From Verrucomicrobiota bacterium (GTDB lineage Bacteria; Verrucomicrobiota; Verrucomicrobiia; Opitutales; Opitutaceae), in the NCBI GenBank assembly GCA_014584295.1, contig JACTNC010000050.1, positions 62,001 to 126,000 of the forward strand: DNA of 64,000 bases, given 5' to 3'. Positions 38,099 to 46,610 of the stretch are shown one piece after another. The first letter of the stretch is position 1. Each line of letters starts with the position of its first letter. A program made the position numbers and the translations under genes. The notes under the pieces were generated by a model, which ran no database searches, was not told the origin of the DNA, and saw nothing but the letters and a program-made list of their open reading frames with translations.

Positions 38099-39217
38099 TC
38101 AAGTGAACCAGTAGCCTGTTGAAAAGGCGACTGTTGAAAAGGCGAGAAATGCGGTGCTCAGAATCGTGAACGGCAGCTCAAGAGAAGGGCGTCTGTCCAC
38201 CCACGCAGCGATTATGATGTAGAAAGGGACAATCACGCTCAGGTATCGGGGCATTGCCTCGAGCAGGCCGGTGGACGTGTACAGGAGGATATAGGCGATG
38301 CACATGACGAGGTAGGCCAACCGCATTCTAAGCCAGAAGCCGATACCGACCAGCAGCAGAGCAACCAGCAACGCGCCGCAGAACCAGACAAGATACACGA
38401 CCGGCAACGACGCGACATTCTCATGCGCAAACGTTTCCCAGAAGGGCATCAGCCGGCGTCCCCAGTGAACTTCAGCCTGGCGGTAAACCAGAGGGTCGCC
38501 AAACTTGACAGCCATGTATGCCATATAGGTAAGCGTGCCCGCCGCAGGCATGCCGACGCAGGCCAGCCTTATCCAGCTTCCCGGCTTGCGCGGCGAAAAT
38601 TCCGTGCGTTCCTGAGCAAGGAATTCGACCGCGAGTGGAATAACGAGCAGAAGACCCACGCTGCGTGTCAGGGCCGCGGCATATCCTGCCAATCCCGCAA
38701 CCCACCAGCGACGCATCCGAGCTCCGTACAGGCTTGCTGCGACAAAGAGAATGAATGCGCCCTCAGAATAAACCGTCGAAAAGAAAAAGCTTACGGGGCC
38801 GAACAGGAAAAAGCGCACCGCGAGATCTGCGGTACGTTCAGAGCAGTCCATTCTTGCAAGATGCCAGATCAGCATTGCAGCCGAGAATGTGCAGATGTTT
38901 GAGACCAGCATCCCTCCGTGCGTTAGCGACATGAACCCCAATGAACCCACATGCATCAAGAGGGGATAGAGGGGGAAAAAGACCACACTGCTCTGCCCGT
39001 CGGGCAGGAATTCGTAACCGTGACGCGCAAGCTCTAGATACCAGTTTGAGTCCCACCTGACAAAAGGAGCGAGAAGTCCTCCCTTTGCCTGTTCCGGTGA
39101 GACCAAGATTATTCCTGTACTGAGGAACCCAATCGCGAGTATCAGGACGCGGCTGAATACAAAGGCGCATAGCGTGCGTCGCATTCCAGGCAAAGAGAGA
39201 ATTTTTCCGACGATCAT
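38099..39217 (-). CDS. PIG-V-like (mannosyltransferase-type) GT-C membrane glycosyltransferase
   Basis: A 372-residue polytopic membrane protein with about nine hydrophobic helices. The segment APFVRWDSNWYLELARHGYEF is the WDSxWY..GY motif shared by bacterial proteins related to eukaryotic PIG-V mannosyltransferase (GT-C fold), with the acidic catalytic residue in the first loop. Likely uses a polyprenyl-phosphate sugar donor (inference from fold). It lies 65 bases after bshA and 21 before the hydrolase gene, on the same strand. Whether it belongs functionally to the thiol pathway or is just a neighbour is not clear. Confidence 0.85.
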   Translation of the reverse strand: MIVGKILSLPGMRRTLCAFVFSRVLILAIGFLSTGIILVSPEQAKGGLLAPFVRWDSNWYLELARHGYEFLPDGQSSVVFFPLYPLLMHVGSLGFMSLTHGGMLVSNICTFSAAMLIWHLARMDCSERTADLAVRFFLFGPVSFFFSTVYSEGAFILFVAASLYGARMRRWWVAGLAGYAAALTRSVGLLLVIPLAVEFLAQERTEFSPRKPGSWIRLACVGMPAAGTLTYMAYMAVKFGDPLVYRQAEVHWGRRLMPFWETFAHENVASLPVVYLVWFCGALLVALLLVGIGFWLRMRLAYLVMCIAYILLYTSTGLLEAMPRYLSVIVPFYIIIAAWVDRRPSLELPFTILSTAFLAFSTVAFSTGYWFT

Positions 39218-39282
39218 GGCGGTGTCGAGTGGACCGGAAATTCAGGAGTGGTAGGAGCAATGAGCCTGCGAGGGTAAGTTGT

Positions 39283-40431
39283 TCAGGAAACCTCCAGGCT
39301 CAGGGCAGAACGATAGACTGAAAGATAGGCCGGAACGATCTGCTGAGAGGAGAATCTGGCTGACGCACGGTTCCTTGCGTTGTCGCCCAGCCTCCGGCGC
39401 TCTCGCGGGTCGGCAATCAGACGTTCAATGGCGCGAGCGAGACCTTGGGCGTCACCGAATGGTCGCAAAATGCCCGTTTCTCCATTCTCTATCACCTCAG
39501 GGATTCCTCCGGCCGCAGTGCTCACCGTTGGGCAGCCGAAGGTCATTCCCTCAAGGATGCTCAGGCAGAAGCTTTCATACTCCGAGGTGATCAGGCCAAT
39601 ATCGGCCGCTGCAAAATAGTCCTCTATCGTTGTCACGTTTTCGAGAATGATCACTCGGTCCTGCAGCTTCAGCCTGGCTATCTCGTCGAGGAGTGGCTGA
39701 GTGTCGCCACCGGCGACAACAAGGAGTTTGAAGGACTCCCTTGGGCGGATGCGCGAAACGACATCCGCCAGCAGATCGATGCGTTTCACCCGTCTAAGAT
39801 TCGAGACATGTATCAGAAGCGCTTCGTCCTCCCTTATTCCCAGTTCGCTTCGCACCTCCATGCGTGAGCGACTCGGAACGCCCGGTGAGAAAAAATTGGG
39901 CACCACGCTGATATCGTGGCCGGGTTCTATCAGCCTCGCTGTTTCCTCCTTCAGGAATTCAGACACGGTCGTGATGGCATCGGAATGCACAAGGGCATGA
40001 CGGATGACGGGCTTGTATGCCGGATCTCTGCCCAACAGCATGGTGTCGGTGCCATGCAAGGTAGCGACCACCTTAGGCCTTAAGTCGTCCGGCAGAAATT
40101 CCCGTGCAAGCACCGCGGCCGTTGCGTGGGGCACGGCATAATGTGCATGAAGGATATCGAGTCGGTTGGACCGGCAGACGGCGGCCATTCTGACAGCGAG
40201 CGGAAGCGTGTAATCGGAAAGATTGAAGATCCCGTATCCATGCATCTGCACGGGATGAAACGTGATACCTGGATCATCAGCCGGCAGCCTGACTGGACGA
40301 TCGTAGCTGAAAAAGTGCACCTCATGTCCCCGTCTGGCGAGTTCCAGGCCCAGCGATGTGGCAAGAATCCCGCTTCCACCGACTGATGGAAAACAGGAAA
40401 TGCCAATGCGGAGCTTCGTTTCCGTGCGCAA
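39283..40431 (-). CDS. bshA: BshA, N-acetyl-alpha-D-glucosaminyl L-malate synthase
   Basis: A 382-residue GT4 glycosyltransferase that joins GlcNAc from UDP-GlcNAc to L-malate, the first step of bacillithiol synthesis. Family hallmarks are unusually clear: FPSVGGSGILATSLG at the N-terminus, HFFSYDRPVRL, ITFHPVQM, ILHAHYAVPHA, ATLHGTDTMLLG, ISVVPNFF and SEYESFCLSILEGMTFG in the donor-site region. Start is TTG at 40431, with no in-frame ATG before the first conserved residues. It sits 21 bases after bshB1. Identity is firmer than for most GT4 enzymes. Confidence 0.93.
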   Translation of the reverse strand: MRTETKLRIGISCFPSVGGSGILATSLGLELARRGHEVHFFSYDRPVRLPADDPGITFHPVQMHGYGIFNLSDYTLPLAVRMAAVCRSNRLDILHAHYAVPHATAAVLAREFLPDDLRPKVVATLHGTDTMLLGRDPAYKPVIRHALVHSDAITTVSEFLKEETARLIEPGHDISVVPNFFSPGVPSRSRMEVRSELGIREDEALLIHVSNLRRVKRIDLLADVVSRIRPRESFKLLVVAGGDTQPLLDEIARLKLQDRVIILENVTTIEDYFAAADIGLITSEYESFCLSILEGMTFGCPTVSTAAGGIPEVIENGETGILRPFGDAQGLARAIERLIADPRERRRLGDNARNRASARFSSQQIVPAYLSVYRSALSLEVS

Positions 40432-40452
40432 GGTGCAGATTGCGAGTTCGAT

Positions 40453-41181
40453 TTAAAATTGCCGCGCACCCCGCCCGAGCTGACCCAGTGACTTCACGAC
40501 GATCGGATCCGCAGGATAGAGTGCCTGTGCGTACTCGACGCCGGCGCGAAGCCCGAGCAGCCGTGCCCTGGTGAGCTGGAGTTCGACATAGCGGCGCGTG
40601 CGCGATTGCGATTCATGAGCGGCCATGGCCTCTTTCCAGAGTGCGACAGCTCCGGAATCCGCCAGATCATACCAGACCGCGTTTGCCTCTGCGGGTTCCC
40701 CCTCGGGACCCACCGCATAGTGCCAGAGTTGATCGATTGCGTGCGCAGGAAGGTCGCGCAATTCCGCCACGCCTCCGTAACGGGCAAGCCGGGCGCCATC
40801 GCGCACGAGCGAGCCCAGCACCGCGTGGTCCGGATGCTGACCGCTCTTTGCAGTGGGACAAAGCACCCATTGCGGTGCTATACGTCGAATGGTCCGCGCG
40901 ACTGTGAGAGTGGATTCAATCGACCGTTGGAAGTGTGAATCGCCCCCAAGGGAGATGAATTCGATTGTCGCGCCGAGGATGGAAGCACTGTGCATCGCCT
41001 CTTGGCGGCGCTGCGCAGGTGTACCGAAGGTTGCCGATTCCCCCTCAGAGCAGACGACCAAATGCACCTTCGTCCCCGCGCGGGTCTCGTTGGCAATGAT
41101 GCCTCCTGCGCCGAACTCAATGTCGTCCGGATGTGCGCCGAAGGCGAGCAGGACTCGTGGATCAGTGGGGGTAGTCGACAT
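40453..41181 (-). CDS. bshB1: BshB1, bacillithiol biosynthesis deacetylase
   Basis: A 242-residue PIG-L/LmbE zinc deacetylase that removes acetate from GlcNAc-malate, the second step of bacillithiol synthesis. The zinc site is in AFGAHPDDIEFGAGG (His and Asp pair) plus SGQHPDH. Other typical segments are EFISLGGDSHFQRSIES and the C-terminal AGVEYAQALYPADP. ATG 41181 overlaps the upstream BshC-like stop by 20 bases; a TTG at 41202 is an alternative. The neighbouring bshA gene supports the assignment to BshB1 and not to a mycothiol or antibiotic deacetylase. Confidence 0.92.
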   Translation of the reverse strand: MSTTPTDPRVLLAFGAHPDDIEFGAGGIIANETRAGTKVHLVVCSEGESATFGTPAQRRQEAMHSASILGATIEFISLGGDSHFQRSIESTLTVARTIRRIAPQWVLCPTAKSGQHPDHAVLGSLVRDGARLARYGGVAELRDLPAHAIDQLWHYAVGPEGEPAEANAVWYDLADSGAVALWKEAMAAHESQSRTRRYVELQLTRARLLGLRAGVEYAQALYPADPIVVKSLGQLGRGARQF

Positions 41182-41938
41182 AGGCTTCGTCCGAGTTTTC
41201 AATGAAATCGCGATTCACGAAGATGATCTCAGGTGCGTCCGCCTTGTTGAGGTAGGCCTGTTCTCCTGCGCCTGAAACATAGTGGGTGCAGTGAAGGACC
41301 GACTGCATCCAACGCAGGCGGGTATCACGGGTGGGGGAGACCTGACGCTTGGTCCATGAGGCCGAGGGCAACGCCAGGAACGAAGCACCACCTTCATGCA
41401 AGACAAGCGATCCGTTGCGTGCCCGCGCCCTCACTGTTTCGCCTTCGAACGAAACGTCGACATAACAGTCGTCTATGTCACATGCGGCCTCGCGCACTGC
41501 CGGATCGCTCGAATGGATGATTTCGATGTCTTTCAACAGACCCATCGAGTGCATCTGGCCCAGGCAGAATGCGCCGACTGTGGTAGCGGTATTCGATCGA
41601 AACGCGTTGACTGCGGGCGCGGACACATAGGCCGGGAGCTGTCGCGCAGTCTGCTGCTTCCAATCTTCAGGAATGCGCTTCAAATGGAGCGGAGTGTACT
41701 TCCTTTGAATCTTGTTTTCGAAGGCGAAATTCAGCCAGTGCAATTCGCCAGTCTTCCGATTGCGCAGCCCGGTCTGTGTTTCGCGGGGATCATGATCACT
41801 GTCGTGATAGAAAAAGACGATGCGGCCACCAATTTCTTCCCGCAGCCGTCGGGCCGTTACTATCTTCGCGTAGAGAAATCGTCGCGGAAAGAAACCACAG
41901 GGCTGCTGCCCAAATGCGATGACCGGGGCCGTGCTCAT
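41162..41938 (-). CDS. Compact BshC-like protein (putative cysteine-adding enzyme)
   Basis: A 258-residue protein from ATG 41938, which overlaps the symporter stop codon (ATGA). The N-terminus resembles the class I aminoacyl-tRNA-synthetase-like core of BshC: FGQQPCGFFPRRFLYAKIVT parallels GQQxGLFGGPLYTIYKxxT, and FFYHDSDHDPRET parallels the conserved EDHDxxE region. Near the C-terminus YVSGAGEQAYL parallels BshC GGPAEIAYF. Normal BshC has about 540 residues; this one lacks the N-terminal 60-70 residues and the whole C-terminal coiled-coil domain. Its position before bshB1-bshA supports a role in adding cysteine to GlcN-malate. Alternatives are a non-catalytic remnant or an enzyme that attaches another group. 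Family assignment is by eye. Confidence 0.65.
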   Translation of the reverse strand: MSTAPVIAFGQQPCGFFPRRFLYAKIVTARRLREEIGGRIVFFYHDSDHDPRETQTGLRNRKTGELHWLNFAFENKIQRKYTPLHLKRIPEDWKQQTARQLPAYVSAPAVNAFRSNTATTVGAFCLGQMHSMGLLKDIEIIHSSDPAVREAACDIDDCYVDVSFEGETVRARARNGSLVLHEGGASFLALPSASWTKRQVSPTRDTRLRWMQSVLHCTHYVSGAGEQAYLNKADAPEIIFVNRDFIENSDEAYVDYPH

Positions 41939-43650
41939 GAGGTTGTCGGCGAAAACCGTGTCGGCTTTGAAGGGCGAATGAAGCTTTGGATGATGACACT
42001 CAGCAGCACGCACCCGCCACAGCCGATAAGGTTGTACCACAGGTATCCGATCGAGAGGTTCGCATAACAAATGAGCACACCCGCCTGGGCGATGACCGCC
42101 CCCCAAAACACGGCATTGCCCCGAACCCCACGCAGGAAAAATGCCACCAGGAACAATCCGAGGATGGTCCCGTAAAACAGGGATCCCAGAATGTTGATTG
42201 CCTCGACAAGGTTTTCGACGACATTGGCGAACAACGCAAAAAGGATGCCCACGACTCCCCATCCGGCGGTTGCAATCTTCGAGACCAGCAGGGACTGTTG
42301 ATCGGAGCTCTTGGGGTTGATTACGTGATGGTAGATGTCGATTGATGTCGTTGTTCCCAGTGCACTCATCTCGGCTGAAAGGGACGAAAGCGCCGCCGCA
42401 AAAATGACGGCGATGAGGAGTCCGACAAGACCAACGGGCAGTTGCTCGAGGATAAAGGTGATGAAGACATAGTCGGAATCCTTGGTTTTTACCGCCGGAT
42501 CCCGCTGTACCAGAGCGGCCTTGGCTTCCGCACGTACATTCTGAGCCGCTGCATGGGCGGTGCGGATATCATTGAGTTTGCGTTCCGTGGCGGCTGCATC
42601 GTTTCGAGACCGGGCATCGAGCCAGGAGCGGATTGCGGCTCGTTTTGCATCCATCTTCTCAGCGTAGGCCGCTTCGTAGGTGCGCAGGTAGGCTCCACCC
42701 TCTGCATTTACATGCCTTTCCCATGTGGAGTGATCAAAGAATACGGGAGCTGGCGCGAATTGATAGAAGACAAACAGCATCACGCCCAGCAGCAGGATGA
42801 AAAACTGCATCGGGATCTTCATCACTGCATTGAACATCAACCCAAGCCTGCTTTCACGAACGGATGTTCCCGAAAGGTACCGCTGCACCTGAGATTGGTC
42901 CGTACCAAAATAGGAAAGGGAAAGGAATATTCCGCCGAAAACTCCGGACCAGATCGTATAACGTTGGTTGATGTCGGTGGAATAGACGACCGCGTTGAGC
43001 TTGTCGAAACCCGCGGCCAGGGCAAGTGCATCGCCTGCGGACACCTCAGCTGGCAGTTTTAGAAAGAGGATCACAAAGGCCGTCACCATCCCGACAAAGA
43101 TGACTGCCATCTGGTACTTCTGGGTGATGTTGACCGCGTCATTCCCTCCGACCGCTGTGTAGATGATGGTGAGAATCCCAGTACCCAGAATCGTCAGGTC
43201 CAGATCCCATCCCATGACGGTGGATAGAACGATTGCTGGAGCGTAGATTGTGATCCCTGATGCAAAGCCACGCTGAAGCAGGAAGAGCGATGCACCCAGC
43301 AGGCGGGTTTTTCCGTCAAATCGTTTTCCCAGATACTCGTAGGCCGTAAAGACGCCACTGCTCCGGTAGAGTGGCAGAAAAATGGCGGCCACAATGATCA
43401 GGGCGAATGGCAGACCGAAATAGTTCTGAACAAATCCCATTCCGCTCTCGAATCCCTGCCCGGGAGTGGAAAGAAAAGTGACCGCGCTCGCCTGGGTCGC
43501 CATGACCGAAAGACCTATCGTGCCCCATCCCACATCCTTCTGACCGCTCACGTAGCCTTCCAGCGTTGCCCTGTTTCTAGAGCGCCAGACACCATAGGCC
43601 GCAATGCCCAGCATCGAGGCAACCAGCACGAGATAGTCGAGCGGCCTCAT
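41935..43650 (-). CDS. Sodium:solute symporter (SSS family)
   Basis: A 571-residue transporter of the SSS/SLC5 family with about 13 membrane helices. Hallmarks include YVSGQKDVGWGTIGLSVMAT in helix 1-2, FLPLYRSSGVFTAYEYLGKRF, and SLSYFGTDQSQVQRYLSG of the sodium-site region. An unusual charged, alanine-rich loop of about 80 residues (around 317-395, WERHVNAEGGAYLRTYEAAY onward) interrupts the helices and may form a coiled coil. Substrate unknown. The stop overlaps the BshC-like ATG and the ATG overlaps the stop of the 48-residue membrane protein, so all three are probably translationally coupled. Confidence 0.93.
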   Translation of the reverse strand: MRPLDYLVLVASMLGIAAYGVWRSRNRATLEGYVSGQKDVGWGTIGLSVMATQASAVTFLSTPGQGFESGMGFVQNYFGLPFALIIVAAIFLPLYRSSGVFTAYEYLGKRFDGKTRLLGASLFLLQRGFASGITIYAPAIVLSTVMGWDLDLTILGTGILTIIYTAVGGNDAVNITQKYQMAVIFVGMVTAFVILFLKLPAEVSAGDALALAAGFDKLNAVVYSTDINQRYTIWSGVFGGIFLSLSYFGTDQSQVQRYLSGTSVRESRLGLMFNAVMKIPMQFFILLLGVMLFVFYQFAPAPVFFDHSTWERHVNAEGGAYLRTYEAAYAEKMDAKRAAIRSWLDARSRNDAAATERKLNDIRTAHAAAQNVRAEAKAALVQRDPAVKTKDSDYVFITFILEQLPVGLVGLLIAVIFAAALSSLSAEMSALGTTTSIDIYHHVINPKSSDQQSLLVSKIATAGWGVVGILFALFANVVENLVEAINILGSLFYGTILGLFLVAFFLRGVRGNAVFWGAVIAQAGVLICYANLSIGYLWYNLIGCGGCVLLSVIIQSFIRPSKPTRFSPTTS

Positions 43651-43793
43651 CGGGCAATCAAGGGCAGGATGCTAAGGAAGGCGACAATCAGAACGAATAC
43701 GCCGACCACAAAAAGGTAGACCGCAGGCCAGGATGGGAACCCGGGAACTCCAGGCTTCTCGTCGGATGCGTTCGGAGACATTGAGTCTGTCAT
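43647..43793 (-). CDS. 48-residue single-span membrane protein coupled to the symporter
   Basis: From ATG 43793, 48 residues: a polar, Pro/Ser-rich N-terminus and one strong membrane helix (AVYLFVVGVFVLIVAFLSIL) ending LPLIAR. The stop overlaps the symporter start by ATGA and the gene begins 22 bases after the secreted deacetylase gene. The topology suggests a small accessory subunit of the transporter, as is known for some other SSS and similar symporters (inference). I know no family name. Confidence 0.75.
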   Translation of the reverse strand: MTDSMSPNASDEKPGVPGFPSWPAVYLFVVGVFVLIVAFLSILPLIAR

Positions 43794-43815
43794 GCGGGAA
43801 AAGGTGGAACTGATT

Positions 43816-46353
43816 CTACTTTCCAAGTGAAAGCAGATTGGCGAAGAGGCGATAGGCACCGGGAACGCCTGCGGGAAGCTCACGAAAGAACGATAGGCCC
43901 GTGTAAATGTACCACCCCTTGCCGTGTTTCGCCACAAGCAATGCGCCCTGGCGCTGCGGTTCTCCCTGATCCGCACATGACAGAAGCGGCGTGAATCGAT
44001 CATCCCAACGACCCGGGAAATACAGCCCGCGCTCCTGGACCCATTGCTCGAAGTCCTCAGGCACGATCCTGTTGGGTCCGATAATCGCCGGATGATCCTT
44101 GGCCAGGATTGTCACCGGGGCGGTCTCGTCGACGACGCGCTCGCGTGAAAGCGTGAGGGGGTAGGGGGCAAAGCGGGTCGATTTGAGGTCCGCGGTTGTG
44201 TTGTACTGGACAATTACCGTCCCCCCCTGCTTTGCGTAATCAAACAGGGCCTCAAGAGACGGGTCGATGTCCGCGCGCGTGTTGAACGCCCGAACTCCCA
44301 ACACCACGCTGTCGAAGGCGCGCAGGCGATCGACCGTGAGATCGCCACTTCCCAGAATCGTCACGTCGCAACTCATCCGACGGATTCCATCGGCAACAAG
44401 ATCGCCTGCGCCCGGGAGGTATCCCACGGACTTTCCCTTGATTTTGAGATTCAGGCAGACGAGTTTGGCCTTGGCCGCTGGTTGCAGAAGCTGCGCGGGA
44501 ATGTGATCGTATCGAATGTCGATCCGGCTTGTGCGGATAACCGCACCGTTGACCGTTGCACGGACGCCGAGCGTCGCTGTCGCGGGCTCCCGCGGCGCCA
44601 CAATAGTGAATGGAATCCGCGCGCGCGCGCCACGATCCTTGAGATCGAATGTTTGGGATGGAGACTTTGCCGTCCATCCGGAAGGCGTCTCGATATCGAC
44701 GCGCCCGGCTGTGCCAGCGCGTGTGGCTTCGACCTCCACCCAGACGCTCTTTGACTCACCAGGAGAAAAGAGCTCCAGGTCCTGTGGAAAATAGAGCGTT
44801 ACCGGTGGGACGACCTGAACCAGGCGCCGAATCTCCCCACGAATCGGGTCGTCTATCACCTCTACAACGGAATCCGCAGCAGTGAGCATCTTCCCGTTGA
44901 TTTCAAAAACGTGCTCGATGGGCAGCACCGGCTTGTTTTCGGGCGTGCCGATCAGCCGGACATTCTCGACTCGAAACATTCCTTCGTCGCCGTGTTCCCT
45001 GAGCCAATAGGGCGTGCTCGGAGGAGCATCTTCAGCAATGGTAGTCGAGGCTGTCTGCTCCGAGAAACGTCCTGGAGAAAGGATCTGGCCCGGGGCGATT
45101 GAGACGCCGTCTCCTGCGATCCGGCTTTGTACCCACCTTACTTTCAAGTTTGGTGCGAGGTCACGTACGAGGACTCGAAATCTCAGATCGACTTTCTCGC
45201 CAGGCATGAGCTCAGCGCGCGGCGTTGTCGTCTCGGTGAACATGCCGAGACAGGCAAATATCACCCTGTCAAGCTGAGCCAGTTTGTCTGCCAGGATGGC
45301 AGGGTTCTCCGGATAGTCCGCATGTAGGATCTGCTCCCGCAAATCAAGGAGAGCCGGCACACTGGCAGACGGCTTTCCAGGATTGAAGGCATCCAGGATC
45401 GCAAGGGTCGCACGGCCTATTCGCTCTCCTCCAGGAATGCGTGACCAGGATGTCTCGATTCCATCAAAGATGTCATGGTTGGCTGGCTTGCCTGCCACAA
45501 CCGTGAAGGAGTCCGATCCAGAGGCACGGTTTGCCACGCTCCCGAATCCCTGGCTCTTGTGCTGGGTCCTGCTCCGCGCTGCAATTTCACCGAACGATTC
45601 TCCAAGGAAGGCATTGTAGGCCCCTGAATCCACCTGAAGGGCAACAGCACTAGTCTCCCGATTGCCGCTGCGCATTCCTGCGGAAAATGAATTCCAAAGC
45701 ACACGGGTTGGCTGCCAGGCCTGCAATCCATCCAGAGCAAGTTGCTCAGGGAAGGCCTCAGGGTCCCCCGCCATTGAAAATGCTTCCACTGCGAGAATTG
45801 CAGACGCTGTGTGGTGACCGTGAGTCGTACCCGGCTCAGTTGAAAAGCGCGTGACAATCACATCCGGGCGAAATCGACGGATGACCCGGACGACATCGGA
45901 TAGCACAGCTGTCCTGTCCCAGATCCGGAATGTTTCATCAGGTGTCTTGGAAAATCCGAAATCATTCGCCCGAGTGAAGAACTGAACTGCTCCATCGATA
46001 CGACGTGCCGCCAACAGTTCCTGTGTTCGGATCACGCCGAGTTGATCGCGCAATTCTGACCCCAGAAGGTTCTGTCCGCCGTCCCCACGGGTCAGAGATA
46101 GGTAGCCAGTTGCATAGCCGCGGCCTTTGGCAAAATAGGACAAGAGCCGTGTGTTCTCGTCGTCCGGATGCGCGGCAACATATAGCACGCGTCCAAGCTG
46201 GAGGAACGAGTGAAGCTCCTGGAGAATCGCCCCGGATCCAAGCGAGGCCGGAGCGGGGTGCTTTTCAGCGCCGGCGGGTTCGATCGCGTTCAGACTTGCG
46301 AATGCCATCACGAGAAGTGCAAAGGTTGCTGTCAGAATCTTGGAGGAAAACAT
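43816..46353 (-). CDS. Secreted PIG-L family deacetylase with C-terminal extension
   Basis: An 845-residue exported protein from ATG 46353. The signal peptide is MFSSKILTATFALLVMAFASL plus an Ala-rich cleavage region. The PIG-L/LmbE deacetylase domain is at about 45-250, with zinc motifs VAAHPDDENTRLL and TTHGHHTASA. A long middle section is beta-rich (about 390-590). The last ~200 residues (GVRAFNTRADIDPSLEALFDYAKQGGTVIVQYN ...) look like a glutamine-amidotransferase-like Rossmann domain of the type found at the end of large secreted PIG-L proteins. Probably removes acetyl groups from extracellular sugars. First gene of the transporter-bsh operon. Confidence 0.88.
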   Translation of the reverse strand: MFSSKILTATFALLVMAFASLNAIEPAGAEKHPAPASLGSGAILQELHSFLQLGRVLYVAAHPDDENTRLLSYFAKGRGYATGYLSLTRGDGGQNLLGSELRDQLGVIRTQELLAARRIDGAVQFFTRANDFGFSKTPDETFRIWDRTAVLSDVVRVIRRFRPDVIVTRFSTEPGTTHGHHTASAILAVEAFSMAGDPEAFPEQLALDGLQAWQPTRVLWNSFSAGMRSGNRETSAVALQVDSGAYNAFLGESFGEIAARSRTQHKSQGFGSVANRASGSDSFTVVAGKPANHDIFDGIETSWSRIPGGERIGRATLAILDAFNPGKPSASVPALLDLREQILHADYPENPAILADKLAQLDRVIFACLGMFTETTTPRAELMPGEKVDLRFRVLVRDLAPNLKVRWVQSRIAGDGVSIAPGQILSPGRFSEQTASTTIAEDAPPSTPYWLREHGDEGMFRVENVRLIGTPENKPVLPIEHVFEINGKMLTAADSVVEVIDDPIRGEIRRLVQVVPPVTLYFPQDLELFSPGESKSVWVEVEATRAGTAGRVDIETPSGWTAKSPSQTFDLKDRGARARIPFTIVAPREPATATLGVRATVNGAVIRTSRIDIRYDHIPAQLLQPAAKAKLVCLNLKIKGKSVGYLPGAGDLVADGIRRMSCDVTILGSGDLTVDRLRAFDSVVLGVRAFNTRADIDPSLEALFDYAKQGGTVIVQYNTTADLKSTRFAPYPLTLSRERVVDETAPVTILAKDHPAIIGPNRIVPEDFEQWVQERGLYFPGRWDDRFTPLLSCADQGEPQRQGALLVAKHGKGWYIYTGLSFFRELPAGVPGAYRLFANLLSLGK

Positions 46354-46410
46354 CGGCTGAAAGTTCTGCGTGGGTGACGGTCCAGGAATTGAATCGTGAA
46401 CGGAGAAGGA

Positions 46411-46436
46411 TTTAACGTGATATGCTTCGCGAGCAT
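46411..46436. promoter_or_regulatory. Candidate operator upstream of the PIG-L/bsh operon
   Basis: TTTAACGT (46411-46418) precedes ATGCT-N5-AGCAT (46422-46436), an imperfect 15-base palindrome with a central CG-rich core as in LacI-family sites. It lies about 60-85 bases upstream of the deacetylase start. TTAACGT also occurs in the inverted repeat next to the lacI gene (47798-47825). Suggestive only. Confidence 0.3.
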
Positions 46437-46610
46437 CCATGCAACTTGAGCAGAAAGATAAGACGAGGATGGAATCTCCGGTGGAGGCCGATTTTTCTGG
46501 GAAAAGCTTGTAACCCTACATTCCCCGGAGACGTCAGAGACGGCTCCGTTTCATGCAGGACATCAAACGGGACCCTTCGGCGATTGGGCGTCTCGCGTCA
46601 TGCCGCCGCA

